64,000 nt of DNA from Spirosoma foliorum. Lineage in GTDB: Bacteria > Bacteroidota > Bacteroidia > Cytophagales > Spirosomataceae. Positions 1 through 8,600 of the stretch are shown piece after piece. The position numbers were made by a program, and so were the translations under genes. The notes beneath the pieces are model-generated. The model made no database searches. It was given only the letters and a program-made list of their open reading frames with translations, and was not told where the DNA came from. Position 1 is the stretch's first letter. Every line of letters begins with the position of its first letter. The stretch spans positions 3,795,001-3,859,000 of the forward strand of contig NZ_CP059732.1 in the NCBI RefSeq assembly GCF_014117325.1, given 5' to 3'.

Positions 1-634
1 TCTGATTCATCGCTTCGCGACTCGTCCAGGTTTCGGAATGAGTACCACCCCAGGAGGTATTAATCAGGCCAATGGGTACGTTTAATTCCTTCTGAAGTTG
101 TTTGGCAAAGAAATACCCGACCGCTGTAAAGTTTGGAGCCGTTTCGGGAGTACATACTGCCCAGTCGCCTTCGATATCATCTTTGGGCGTTAAGCTAATG
201 TCTTTTTTGACTAGCAGTTGCCGTATTTTCGGGTAATTGGCCGTCGGAATTTCGGTTTTAGCATTCGCAGCTGAGCGCAATTGGTACTCCATGTTCGATT
301 GCCCAGAGCATACCCAAACTTCACCCGTCAATACATCGTCGAACGTAACGGTATTTTTCTTTCCTTTTACCGATAGCTGATAAGGTCCACCCGCTTCCAT
401 TGGGTCCAGCGAAACACGCCATTTCCCATCTTTGTCTGCTTTTATGGTTTTGACCTGCGCATTCAGCGTTACAGTTACTTTCTCGCCGGGATCTGCCCAA
501 CCCCACACAGGTACTGGTTTACGACGTTGTAGAACCATATGCGAGCCAAAAACCTTCGGCAGTCGCACATCGGCAAAGGAAGTTTGCGTTAGTATAAAAC
601 TTAGGGAGAAGAAAAAGCAGGTCAATCGATTCAT
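1..634 (-). CDS. sialate O-acetylesterase family protein (3' end outside window)
   Basis: The N-terminal 211 residues of a secreted carbohydrate esterase of the SASA/sialate 9-O-acetylesterase family; such enzymes remove acetyl groups from sialic acid or hemicellulose sugars. A signal peptide-like start (MNRLTCFFFSLSF) is followed by the family's opening segment (LPKVFGSHMVLQRRKPVPVW), a beta-sandwich stretch, and the nucleophile motif GQSNM at residues 111-115, with Ser113 the likely catalytic serine. A second family block, GLINTSWGGT, lies near the window edge. The ATG at 632-634 is the first in frame and gives a sensible signal peptide. The C-terminal His/Asp part lies beyond position 1. 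Family assignment is firm; substrate is not known. Confidence 0.9.
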   Translation of the reverse strand, partial: MNRLTCFFFSLSFILTQTSFADVRLPKVFGSHMVLQRRKPVPVWGWADPGEKVTVTLNAQVKTIKADKDGKWRVSLDPMEAGGPYQLSVKGKKNTVTFDDVLTGEVWVCSGQSNMEYQLRSAANAKTEIPTANYPKIRQLLVKKDISLTPKDDIEGDWAVCTPETAPNFTAVGYFFAKQLQKELNVPIGLINTSWGGTHSETWTSREAMNQ

Positions 635-683
635 GTGTATTCAGGGGTTGAATGAACGTTGTGTATACGCGTATTGGATACGC

Positions 684-711
684 ACAAAAAAGGCGGCCAT
701 TCAAGCCGCCT
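684..711 (-). terminator. intrinsic terminator of the 738-1610 gene
   Basis: Seven-base-pair GC-rich stem (691-697 with 705-711, AGGCGGC/GCCGCCT) followed on the minus strand by a run of T residues. It lies about 27 bases past the stop codon of the minus-strand gene and before the sialate esterase start. Confidence 0.8.
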
Positions 712-737
712 ACTCCCTTAAAGTTTATTGTAACTAA

Positions 738-1610
738 TCAGTTTTTTCCTAAACGGCTTTTACCCTGGATTTCCAGCACATTCGACTGATGGCGTCGGGC
801 AGCATAGGAATAACGAAGCGTCAGGCCGTAGCTCATACCCGTACCCGCTCCTAAAAGCTGCGCCTGCTGCGAAGCCATACGATTAGCTGTGTATGTCACA
901 TCAGTGGTAACAGCGTCGCCAAGCCCCCAGAGTTTACGAGCCGAAATACCTAAATCAAGCGCATTACTTAGTCGAACATTGTATTCAACGCCCAATTCAG
1001 CTAAAGCTGTCATTTGCGAGCTATTGCGGGATTCACTAGTCAAACGGAAATATTCCGGTGTTTCCCAGCGTCCCTGAAATCGGTAACCATTTACAGAAAC
1101 CCGGTTTTCTTCCTGTCCGCTGTTCGGAATCGCCCACATACCGCCACTGACCCAAAAGCCTGATCGTAACCAGGGTTTACTTGTCGATAACAGAAGCCGT
1201 TTACCCCGTAGAATAAAGGCGTTTCGATCGTTGGTGGCCCGTAATGACAAGGGTGGACTGGTGTTGTTAATCGCCAATTGGGTATGAATGGGCATCCGGG
1301 CGTACCCCCCTTCTACCATCCAACGCTCCCGATACGACCAGCCAAGCACAACACCCCAGCCAACTTTGCCGACGAGCGTACTTTCAACCAGACCGTTTAT
1401 AGAATTATCGAGTTGGGCGCGGTCAGTTCTGACGAAACCATCGAGCGCTACATACCAACGATCGCGAATTTGAGGCCCGCCATAACGAGTTAGCAGGCGG
1501 TTATATTGCTGACTATTATCGGATACCCGGTAGTAATCCGTAACGCCCTGACCCAAAGCAGGCAATACGGCTAAGCCAAACAGCACATACAGCAAGTAGC
1601 GTTTCATCAT
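738..1610 (-). CDS. secreted outer-membrane beta-barrel-like protein
   Basis: A 290-residue protein with a clear signal peptide (MMKRYLLYVLFGLAVLPALGQ) and no cytoplasmic domain motif. The body alternates aromatic and small residues in short strands (WYVALDGFVR, GWGVVLGWSYRERWMVEGGY, AELGVEYNVRLSNALDLGISA, MSYGLTLRYSYAARR), the pattern expected of an outer-membrane beta-barrel or porin-like fold. No enzyme motif is visible and no named family is recognised. It is a single gene with its own downstream terminator. The role is unknown; an envelope location is inferred from the signal peptide and strand pattern. Confidence 0.7.
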   Translation of the reverse strand: MMKRYLLYVLFGLAVLPALGQGVTDYYRVSDNSQQYNRLLTRYGGPQIRDRWYVALDGFVRTDRAQLDNSINGLVESTLVGKVGWGVVLGWSYRERWMVEGGYARMPIHTQLAINNTSPPLSLRATNDRNAFILRGKRLLLSTSKPWLRSGFWVSGGMWAIPNSGQEENRVSVNGYRFQGRWETPEYFRLTSESRNSSQMTALAELGVEYNVRLSNALDLGISARKLWGLGDAVTTDVTYTANRMASQQAQLLGAGTGMSYGLTLRYSYAARRHQSNVLEIQGKSRLGKN

Positions 1611-1792
1611 CGAGTATTGGCTAGGTATTTCGCAAATAACGCGATAAACGTTTGTTTGTTAACTACTTATCGCCTAATTTTTCATTAATGGTTGATTAAA
1701 TTATCAGATAATCTATTATAAGGCTATTTTCTCCAAACCGCCTACATTAAATTTTTCAGTTTCAACCCGAAATGGTAGCAAATAAGTCACTC

Positions 1793-1828
1793 TAAAACAA
1801 CAACGCCCAGCCTTTTGGCTGAGCGTTG
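1793..1828 (-). terminator. intrinsic terminator of the DUF2911 gene
   Basis: Ten-base-pair stem (around 1801-1810 with 1819-1828, one mismatch, AAAA loop on the minus strand) followed on the minus strand by the T-rich TTGTTGTTTTA. It sits about 45 bases past the stop of the DUF2911 gene. Confidence 0.65.
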
Positions 1829-1874
1829 TACCTGTTTATTCCATACGTTCCCTGCCCAAATCGGGCGGGTCAGC

Positions 1875-2402
1875 TTAACCGTGTTTGGTAACAGGCACCG
1901 AAATTGTCATGTTATCCCAGGCAATGGCAATACTGCTATTGGCGGGGGTAATGGTCAACTTTTCGATGGGGGTCTTATTCATAGAAACAGGTACTTTAAC
2001 GATAGCTACATCAGTACCTTTAATTTTTTCGTAGTCATAAGCGCCCCACTGACCCAGTGTGCTATTCAAAATTACGCTCCATTCTTTTTCTCCTGGAATC
2101 GTGAACAGCGTATACGTTCCGGCTTTCACCATTTTACCCGCAAACATAACGTCGTTTTTGAACGTCACTTCGGTAGCGTTGTTAGCACCTGTACGCCACA
2201 CCTTACCGTATTTCTCCAAGCTACTCGACCCTTCAGGCCCAAAAATAACCCGACCTTTCTTGGAAGGCTGACCATACACAACTGAAATACTCTTATCCGG
2301 ACTTGCGACCGTTATCTTCGGGCTCGCTGGCGTTTTTTCCTGTGCTTTTACTAACGGAGTCATTGTTAGCAAAAGAACGAATACTGCAATCAGGTTTTTC
2401 AT
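1875..2402 (-). CDS. DUF2911 family secreted protein
   Basis: A 175-residue exported protein of the DUF2911 family, common in Bacteroidota and of unknown function. After a signal peptide (MKNLIAVFVLLLTMTPLVKAQ) it carries the family blocks: VVYGQPSKKGRVIFG, then YGKVWRTGANNATEVTF, KAGTYTLFTIPGEKEWSVILN and WDNMTISVPV. The true ATG is at 2400-2402; a longer reading would need an upstream TTG. A larger paralogue with a C-terminal repeat domain lies at 37276-38178. The gene is monocistronic with a terminator downstream. Family membership is secure; there is no biochemical role to assign. Confidence 0.88.
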   Translation of the reverse strand: MKNLIAVFVLLLTMTPLVKAQEKTPASPKITVASPDKSISVVYGQPSKKGRVIFGPEGSSSLEKYGKVWRTGANNATEVTFKNDVMFAGKMVKAGTYTLFTIPGEKEWSVILNSTLGQWGAYDYEKIKGTDVAIVKVPVSMNKTPIEKLTITPANSSIAIAWDNMTISVPVTKHG

Positions 2403-2551
2403 GTTTGACAATTAATTTGATTGATCACCGTATACTAACGGCGTAGAGTAAATGATAGTTTGGGAATCGTTATACAAATAGTGAGCCAAAGGTGGTATTT
2501 TTAGCCCGCTAGTCATAGAATAAGTTTACCTATTTTAACCCGAATGCCCTC

Positions 2552-4357
2552 ATGGCAACGACCTATTTCAGCAAACGCAATCTGCACTTTCTGCTCCATG
2601 AAGTTTTCAAGGCGGAAGAGCTAACCAAATACGATTATTTCAGCGCCCACGACCGCGAAACGTTTAATCTTGTGATTGACTCGGCAACCTACATCGCCGA
2701 TACCCTTATGCACCCGTACTTAAAGGAAGTTGACCGAAATCAGCCTGAACTCAAAAACGGGCAGGTCACGGTTCACCCAAAGATCAGGGAGTATCTGAAA
2801 GCAATGGGCGAAGCGGGGCTAATTGGCGCAGGTTTCTCGTTTGAGCATGGTGGCCAGCAACTTCCCGAAATGATTAGCTCATGCGTAGGCTTCATTATTA
2901 TGGCCGCCAACAACGGCATGATGTACACCGGACTTACCTCTGGGGCTGCTCACCTGATTACGTCTTTTGGCTCGCCTGAACTGAACGAAGCCTACGTACC
3001 CAATCTGCTAGCTGGTACCTGGCAGGGTACGATGGCGCTTACGGAACCGCAGGCAGGTTCGTCGCTTTCCGACGTAACGACATCCGCTACACCCCTGCCC
3101 GACGGAAGCTATAAAATTCAGGGACAAAAAGTGTTTATCTCGGCGGGTGATCACGATGCGGCCGAGAATATTATTCACCTGATGCTGGCCCGTATTGACG
3201 GAGCTCCTAAAGGCACCAAGGGTATTTCGTTGTTTGTGGTTCCCAAATATCGTCCAGATGGTCAGGGGAATTTTGTCGATAATGACGTGACGTCGACGGG
3301 TGTGTACCATAAAATGGGCCAGAAAGGGGTTCCAGCCATGCATCTCACAATGGGGTCTAACGACAATACAATTGGCTACCTCGTTGGGCAACCGCATCAG
3401 GGCTTGCCTTATATGTTCCAAATGATGAACGAGGCCCGAATTGGCGTTGGGATGACAGCTGCGGCTATTTCGACAGCGGCTTACTACGCAGCACTCGAAT
3501 ATGCTAAAGAGCGTCCGCAGAGCCGGCGATTGAACCAGAAAAATCTGCTGGATTCACCCCAAACACCAATTATCAATCACCCCGACGTTCGGCGGATGTT
3601 GTTGTTTCAAAAAGCTGTAACGGAGGGTTCCCTGTCATTACTTCTCGAAGCAGCACGTCTCTACGACATCAGTGAAGTTGCCGAAGGAGAAGAAAAAGAA
3701 AACGCCTTTTTGCTTCTCGATTTGCTGATGCCCGTGGCTAAATCGTACCCATCTGAAATGGGCGTTCAGTCGGTCAGTCAGAGTGTTCAAACCTTTGGGG
3801 GATACGGCTTTACGGAAGATTTTCCGGTTGAGCAACTCTACCGCGATATTCGAATTACGCCTATTTACGAAGGCACAACGGGGATTCAGGCGCAGGATTT
3901 ACTAGGGCGTAAAATAACCATGAAAGGTGGTAAGGCTCCTCAGTTGCTATTCGCCGAAATAAGTAAAACGATTGCAGAAGCCAGCACGCACGACGACCTT
4001 AAACCCTATGCCGATCAGCTTACCACTGAACTTAAGCGCATTCAGGAGGTATTGGCCAGCCTGCTGCCCTTTGCTCAACAGGGAGAAATCGAACGATACC
4101 TCTCCGACGCGACCTTGTTCCTGGAGCTATTTGGCATCGTTGTGGTTGCGTGGCAGTGGCTCAAGCAAGCAGTAGTGGCGAAACAAACACTGCTTACCCA
4201 AAATCCACAGGGCGATGAGCAGTCTTTCTACGAAGGCAAAATTCACACAATGAAGTTTTTCTTCCACTATGAAGTGCCGAAAACGCTGGGGCTGGCGGTG
4301 CGCCTGAAAGACCCAGAAGTACTTACGATTGTGACGGAGAAAGAGCTGGCGTTGTAA
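2552..4357 (+). CDS. acyl-CoA dehydrogenase, long form
   Basis: A 601-residue flavoprotein of the acyl-CoA dehydrogenase superfamily, which oxidises acyl-CoA to enoyl-CoA using FAD. It has the order of the longer subfamily: an N-terminal extension (about 1-75), the alpha-helical N domain, the middle beta domain with the FAD-binding signature (MALTEPQAGSSLSDVTTSA, near residues 160-180), the C-terminal helical domain with the conserved GGYGFTEDFPVEQLYRDIRI block (about 415-435) followed by IYEGTTGIQAQDL, and an extra C-terminal helical region. It most likely acts in fatty-acid beta-oxidation. It stands alone; its stop codon TAA at 4355 is part of the six-base duplication flanking the repeat element that follows. 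Confidence 0.92.
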   Translation: MATTYFSKRNLHFLLHEVFKAEELTKYDYFSAHDRETFNLVIDSATYIADTLMHPYLKEVDRNQPELKNGQVTVHPKIREYLKAMGEAGLIGAGFSFEHGGQQLPEMISSCVGFIIMAANNGMMYTGLTSGAAHLITSFGSPELNEAYVPNLLAGTWQGTMALTEPQAGSSLSDVTTSATPLPDGSYKIQGQKVFISAGDHDAAENIIHLMLARIDGAPKGTKGISLFVVPKYRPDGQGNFVDNDVTSTGVYHKMGQKGVPAMHLTMGSNDNTIGYLVGQPHQGLPYMFQMMNEARIGVGMTAAAISTAAYYAALEYAKERPQSRRLNQKNLLDSPQTPIINHPDVRRMLLFQKAVTEGSLSLLLEAARLYDISEVAEGEEKENAFLLLDLLMPVAKSYPSEMGVQSVSQSVQTFGGYGFTEDFPVEQLYRDIRITPIYEGTTGIQAQDLLGRKITMKGGKAPQLLFAEISKTIAEASTHDDLKPYADQLTTELKRIQEVLASLLPFAQQGEIERYLSDATLFLELFGIVVVAWQWLKQAVVAKQTLLTQNPQGDEQSFYEGKIHTMKFFFHYEVPKTLGLAVRLKDPEVLTIVTEKELAL

Positions 4358-4360
4358 GAA

Positions 4361-4543
4361 ACGTGAATTATGGATAGATCCTGAAATTATCAGCTGATTG
4401 TCAGTTAGTTACAATATTAGTTTTTTATCATCCCGACGTCAGGAGGGATCTTCGGTAAGTAACCAGTTGCCGAAGATCCCTCCTTGCGTCGGGATGACAA
4501 AAAACTAATATAATTTTATTCGTAAATCCTCCATGATTCACGT
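4361..4543. mobile_element. MITE-like non-coding element with TIRs and apparent TSD
   Basis: A 183-bp element with 14-bp terminal inverted repeats (4361-4374 against 4530-4543, 13 of 14 matching, ACGTGAATYATGGA) and a direct duplication TAAGAA immediately outside each end (4355-4360 and 4544-4549). Its centre is a 42-bp inverted repeat (4414-4455 with 4470-4511, 39 of 42 paired) that would fold into a long hairpin. It contains no reading frame. A diverged 136-bp relative is at 31612-31747. It sits precisely between the acyl-CoA dehydrogenase stop and the end of higA, so it may also act as a bidirectional terminator. It would depend on a transposase elsewhere. Confidence 0.75.
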
Positions 4544-4552
4544 TAAGAAGGG

Positions 4553-4933
4553 TTATGCAATCGCCAATAAAATATCAGCCGGTATATCTAAACGGGCCGA
4601 TATAGCCTTAATCTGCCGTATAGATAGTGGACGTTTTTTATGGAGTAGTTCTGATAGGCGGCTTTTACCGCCTATTAGTTCTGCCATTTCAACTGTCGTT
4701 ACGCCAAGTTCTTCCATTTGGTATTTAATGGCTTCAATGGGGTCTAAAGTCTCTATAGGAAATTCCCGTTGTTCGTAATCATGGACTAAAATGCTGACCA
4801 GTTCCAGCAAATCCATTTCGGGGGTGCCGGGTTCAGCATCAATCAGTGTTTCAATCAACGCAATCGCTTCGTTATACTGTTGCTCTGTTTTAATAGATCG
4901 AGCAACGTAGTTCATTGGTGCAAAAACTTCCAT
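4553..4933 (-). CDS. higA: HigA-type antitoxin with C-terminal HTH
   Basis: A 126-residue antitoxin matching the HigA architecture. The N-terminal half is acidic (IKTEQQYNEAIALIETLIDAEPGTPEMDLLELVSILVHDYE), and the C-terminal half is an XRE-type helix-turn-helix (VTTVEMAELIGGKSRLSELLHKKRPLSIRQIKAISARL). It should bind the HigB toxin and repress the operon. The order toxin-then-antitoxin on the minus strand is the usual higBA order, but the two are separated by an unusual 285-bp gap holding a palindromic element and a solitary CRISPR repeat. The start at 4933 is 36 bases downstream of that repeat; an alternative ATG is at 4915. The pair could have lost tight coupling through the insertions. 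Confidence 0.85.
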   Translation of the reverse strand: MEVFAPMNYVARSIKTEQQYNEAIALIETLIDAEPGTPEMDLLELVSILVHDYEQREFPIETLDPIEAIKYQMEELGVTTVEMAELIGGKSRLSELLHKKRPLSIRQIKAISARLDIPADILLAIA

Positions 4934-4969
4934 GTCTCTATTGTATTACGTTCAACCGGTTATTAACTA

Positions 4970-4999
4970 ATTTCAATTCCTCACAGGTACGATTAGAAG
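4970..4999 (-). CRISPR. solitary perfect CRISPR repeat inside the higBA operon
   Basis: These 30 bases are identical to the repeat of the array at 9353-10829 (ATTTCAATTC at one end, GATTAGAAG at the other), 4.4 kb away. Read on the minus strand, the same direction as higB and higA, the repeat ends in the ATTGAAAT handle and is followed by exactly 36 bases (4934-4969), the common spacer length in the array, before the higA ATG. An imperfect hairpin (about 5001-5028) lies just upstream. It could be an orphan repeat, a Cas6 cleavage site in the higA leader, or a CreA-like guide RNA. Confidence 0.9.
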
Positions 5000-5036
5000 T
5001 TTAAGATTCCCTTCAAGGGAAATTTAAACTTTCCAC

Positions 5037-5155
5037 AAGTGGCTTTTTTTGTCATTCCGACGCCAGGAGGAATCCGCTCCGGCGGCCCGGTCAAGCTTGA
5101 CTAATACACAACGTTGAGATTCCTCCTGGCGTCGGAATGACAAAAAAAGCCACTT
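5037..5155. repeat. palindromic element with 38-bp perfect arms
   Basis: Arms 5037-5074 and 5118-5155 are perfect inverted copies of 38 bases around a 43-base loop. The inner part (GTCATTCCGACGCCAGGAGG) and the loop words GACTAATAC and AACGTTGAGATTCC are shared with elements at 38315-38403 and 41624-41709. The outer 14 bases (AAGTGGCTTTTTTT) are unique to this site yet also perfectly inverted. It lies between higB and the solitary CRISPR repeat and would form a strong hairpin in the higBA transcript. Confidence 0.85.
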
Positions 5156-5218
5156 TATCAAAATGCTCGAAGTCATATTAGGAAAAACTCAAACGACTTT
5201 ATCAACTAATATATCATT

Positions 5219-5515
5219 CTAAATCGTACTCGCATCTTTAATCTTATCATACTCTTTGTGAGTATCGATAAAACGAACATAGCATGTTTGGATTTCGTAT
5301 TGAAACTTAACAATCAGCCTATAATCGTTACGGCGAATGTTAAAAACAATCCGGTTATTACCTACGGTATCAGCACCAGGAAAGTTTTCGATAACTTCAT
5401 TTGAATTCGCCCAACGACGACTTATTATCTTTTTATACCATAACTGTAATCCCACTTTTGCATTAGGTTCCCGTTCCCAATAATCCCTCAATGTTTTGAT
5501 TTTAATCACTCGCAT
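5219..5515 (-). CDS. higB: HigB-type mRNA interferase toxin
   Basis: A 98-residue toxin of the HigB family in the RelE superfamily, which cleaves mRNA in or near the ribosome. The sequence follows the family closely: MRVIKIKTLRDYWEREPNAK, LQLWYKKIISRRWANSNEVIENFPGADTVGNNRIVFNI, then NDYRLIVKFQYEIQTCYVRFIDTHKEYDKI. The ATG at 5513-5515 is chosen because the family begins with MRVI and GAAGAAGAG sits just upstream; an ATG five codons earlier exists at 5530. It is the promoter-proximal gene of higBA, with candidate operators at 5572-5624. No residue looks obviously lost, so the toxin is probably functional. Confidence 0.87.
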   Translation of the reverse strand: MRVIKIKTLRDYWEREPNAKVGLQLWYKKIISRRWANSNEVIENFPGADTVGNNRIVFNIRRNDYRLIVKFQYEIQTCYVRFIDTHKEYDKIKDASTI

Positions 5516-5571
5516 AAAACTCTTCTTCATCTGCTATGATTCTACAATGGTGGATATACTTCCGAGAATAA

Positions 5572-5624
5572 GTTACCAAATTGGTAACCTCTAATTTATA
5601 GAATCTAGTTCCCAATCTGGTAAA
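5572..5624. promoter_or_regulatory. two candidate HigA operators upstream of higB
   Basis: A near-perfect palindrome GTTACCAAATTGGTAAC (5572-5588) and a weaker copy GTTCCCAATCTGGTAAA (5608-5624) are spaced 36 bp apart, 57 bp and more upstream of higB. This arrangement is typical of autorepression by a helix-turn-helix antitoxin. Assignment to HigA is an inference from position. Confidence 0.6.
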
Positions 5625-5630
5625 ATCATA

Positions 5631-8600
5631 TTACCGCCCACAAATCCCTTTAAAATCGCAGTATTGGCAGGTTTCGAGTTTATCGGTTTTCTTGAACGGT
5701 TCTGCCGGGTCGAGTAGCTGGCGAATCAGTTGGCGCAATAACTCTTCTGAATCTTTAATATACTGCTCAGGATCGTCGTTGGTATCGAATCGGACGGGGT
5801 TGGTTTTGAAGCCGCCATTGATATCCCGGAACGAATAGAAACCCGCTTCGACAGGTAATCCTTTTGCCGGAAAAATGTCTCGCTTGGCTTTGTCACGCGG
5901 CAATCCGCCGTACTCGCTGATATTCTTGAGCGCCAGGTATCGATACATCCAGAGCTGCCTCATTTTCTCCTCAGCTCCGTCTTTCAGTAATTTTTCGGTT
6001 AAATCGGCGGGGGTCTTCTCGGGCAATTTAACGCTGCCCGTTTTGTAATCGACGATACGGATCTGATCGCCGAATTTCTCGATTCGGTCCACTTTACCCG
6101 CAATACGCACTGAAATTTCCTCTCCCCCATTGAGCGGCACATTTAAGCGTGTTTCTAGGGTTTGTTCCGTCCCGATCACTGTCAACCCTGCCAGCTTGCT
6201 CTGTTCCCGCTGAAAATCGAGCATGAGTTTCTGCGCCAGTTCGTACAGCAGCAAATTCATTCCCGACTCAATAACCCGCCCTTTCATCGACTTCGCAAAC
6301 TCTTCTTCCAGGAGGTTCTTGATCGTTGCCTCATCGATGGGCCGTTCCAGCAAGCGATATTCTTTATCCAACCGTTCCAGCACCATGTGGAGCCAGCTCC
6401 CAAATTCGGCGGCTCCCATCTTCTCTTCAATATCTTCCTCCTCGCTAATATTGACGACCCGGCTGAAATAGAAGCGCATGGAACAGCTCACAAACTGGTT
6501 CAGATACGACGGATACAACCCGCGCGTCGTTAAGGTATTGATGAGTTCGGCACGAATTGCTTCGGTTTTCGGCACACGGAGATCCGTCAAATCGGCTACC
6601 GTATTCGTACCACTTCGCCCCAGACGAACCGTTGGATGACTAAGCCGAATCAGGCCTTTTGAACGGGGAACCAACTCATGCTCAATCTGCCGGATAAATC
6701 GGCTCGGCTCGCCTTTGCTGTTCCCATAGGCGTCGGTCGATGTGGTGTGGAGCAATACGATTTCTTTGGCACGCTGCAACAATCGGTAAAAGTGATAGGC
6801 CATGACGGCCTCCTGCTCCCGATACGTAGGCAAGTGGAGCTCAGAAGCAATGTCGAACGGAATCAACGAGTTCAGCTTTCGCGACTGTGGCAACACCCCT
6901 TCGTTAACTGACAGAATGATGACCCGATCAAAATCCAGCGCCCGCGTTTCGAGCATCCCCATGATTTGCAATTGACTCTTGCCTTCGCTCGTGAAGGGGA
7001 TACTCGTTTGCCGAATCAATTCGTACAGAAACTGTCGAAAACTCCGTACGGTAATGGCAGGGGGGGCAGAGCCGGGAGCATGGGGCACGGAACCGAAGGT
7101 CGTGAAGTCGAGCGTCAGTTGGGCGTTATACCCATTTCGTCCTGCTCCCTGCCTCTTGCTCTTCGCTCGCTGCTCCGGGCTTCGCCCCTCTTGCACACCC
7201 TCCAGCGTTGCTTCCAGTTGCTTAAGCAGGGTAAAAAACAAATAGAGGTATTCAATTTCAATGGCATCCTGACTAACTCGATACACATCGCGCAACAGTT
7301 CGATCAAGCTGTAAAAAGTCTGTATGGCTTTCAGGGGAGCCTCATTGGGCCAGCGCGAAAACAAAACCCGGACAAGCGGATCGTCTTGCCCTAACTCCCG
7401 CATTTCTTTTTCGGTCAGGTAAACGCGCTGGTCTTTTACAATAACTTTGGCAATCCATTGAAACAGCGGTTCTGGCGGTAAAACCTCTCCCGATTCCAAC
7501 GATTCGCCTGGCCACATAAGCCCCTTAATTCGCTCGTATTGCTTCACAAACGGATGGTTGAGTACCTTCACCACATGGCGGTGGTGGTATTTCGGAATCT
7601 TAAGATCCCGACCATCTTTCGTCCGAAATTCGTGTACCGTCCGCTGCATCTCAAATAATGTATCGACCAGCGTAAACAGCAACGACGATCGTAACGATAA
7701 GCCCATCGTTACATTCAGATCGGTAACGTTTTCGTCGAGCGCATACAAAACGGGGATGAGTAACGTTTCATCGGCCAGCACGATAGCGGTTTTGGGCATG
7801 GAGCGCGGTGCATCAGACGCGGAGTTTTCTCCCTGCTCCACACCCGCTTCCCCCTGCCAATCACTATAAATCTTCCCGGCAACTTTGGCTTGCATACTGG
7901 CATTGGGCACGCCTACAACACGAATGTTTTTCTCTGTACCCAGCAGATTATTGGATAGCTGAGCGAGGTCTTCCCGATTTTGTTTCGAGAAAAACCAGCC
8001 GTTGTCGCGGTATCGACGTAGAAATTCACCGGCCTCCTGCCCTTTATCCCGGATGTAATACTGATCGGCATCCCAGATCAGTTCGGCTTTCTGAGCTTCA
8101 ACCAACACGCGAATAATCTGTTCCTCCGCACGGCTAAGGGCGTTAAACCCTACAAAGTAGATGCGCTCATAGGCCAGATTATCCCGAATCAATACCTCTA
8201 CGTTCTGAGCCAGCAATCGGTAAGCCATCCCACGATACGCTAACCGCTGTTCCGTCAGGCGTTCATGCAACGCATCATAAGCAGTATGCAGATTCTCAAA
8301 GAGTTTGAAATAGCGGCTTGTGCCGGGCGTTTCAACAATGGGTTGTGCCGAAGAGGGCCTATCGACCTGCCAGCGTTCGAGGGCTTTGGCCGCTGTTAAG
8401 TAGCTAAAGAGTTCGGTTGGGCTAACCAGATATTGGTCAATACGGTCGAAGTCGGCCAGGAGCACCGACGCCCACCCAATAAACTGTTCAAACTCAACTT
8501 GTGGGTCAATTTCCTTGAAAACATCATAGAGTTCAAACAGCAAGCTAACCGAGTCAATTAATTGTACACCAGCCGCCTGCGTAATAAAATCATCGACGGC

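Noticed and set aside
5000..5640. A guide match between the 36 bases after the solitary repeat and the higB promoter
   Set aside because: The seed TAGTT-ATAAC (ignoring position 6) does not occur upstream of higB; only five-base matches were found, so CreA-like repression of higB is not supported by a visible target.
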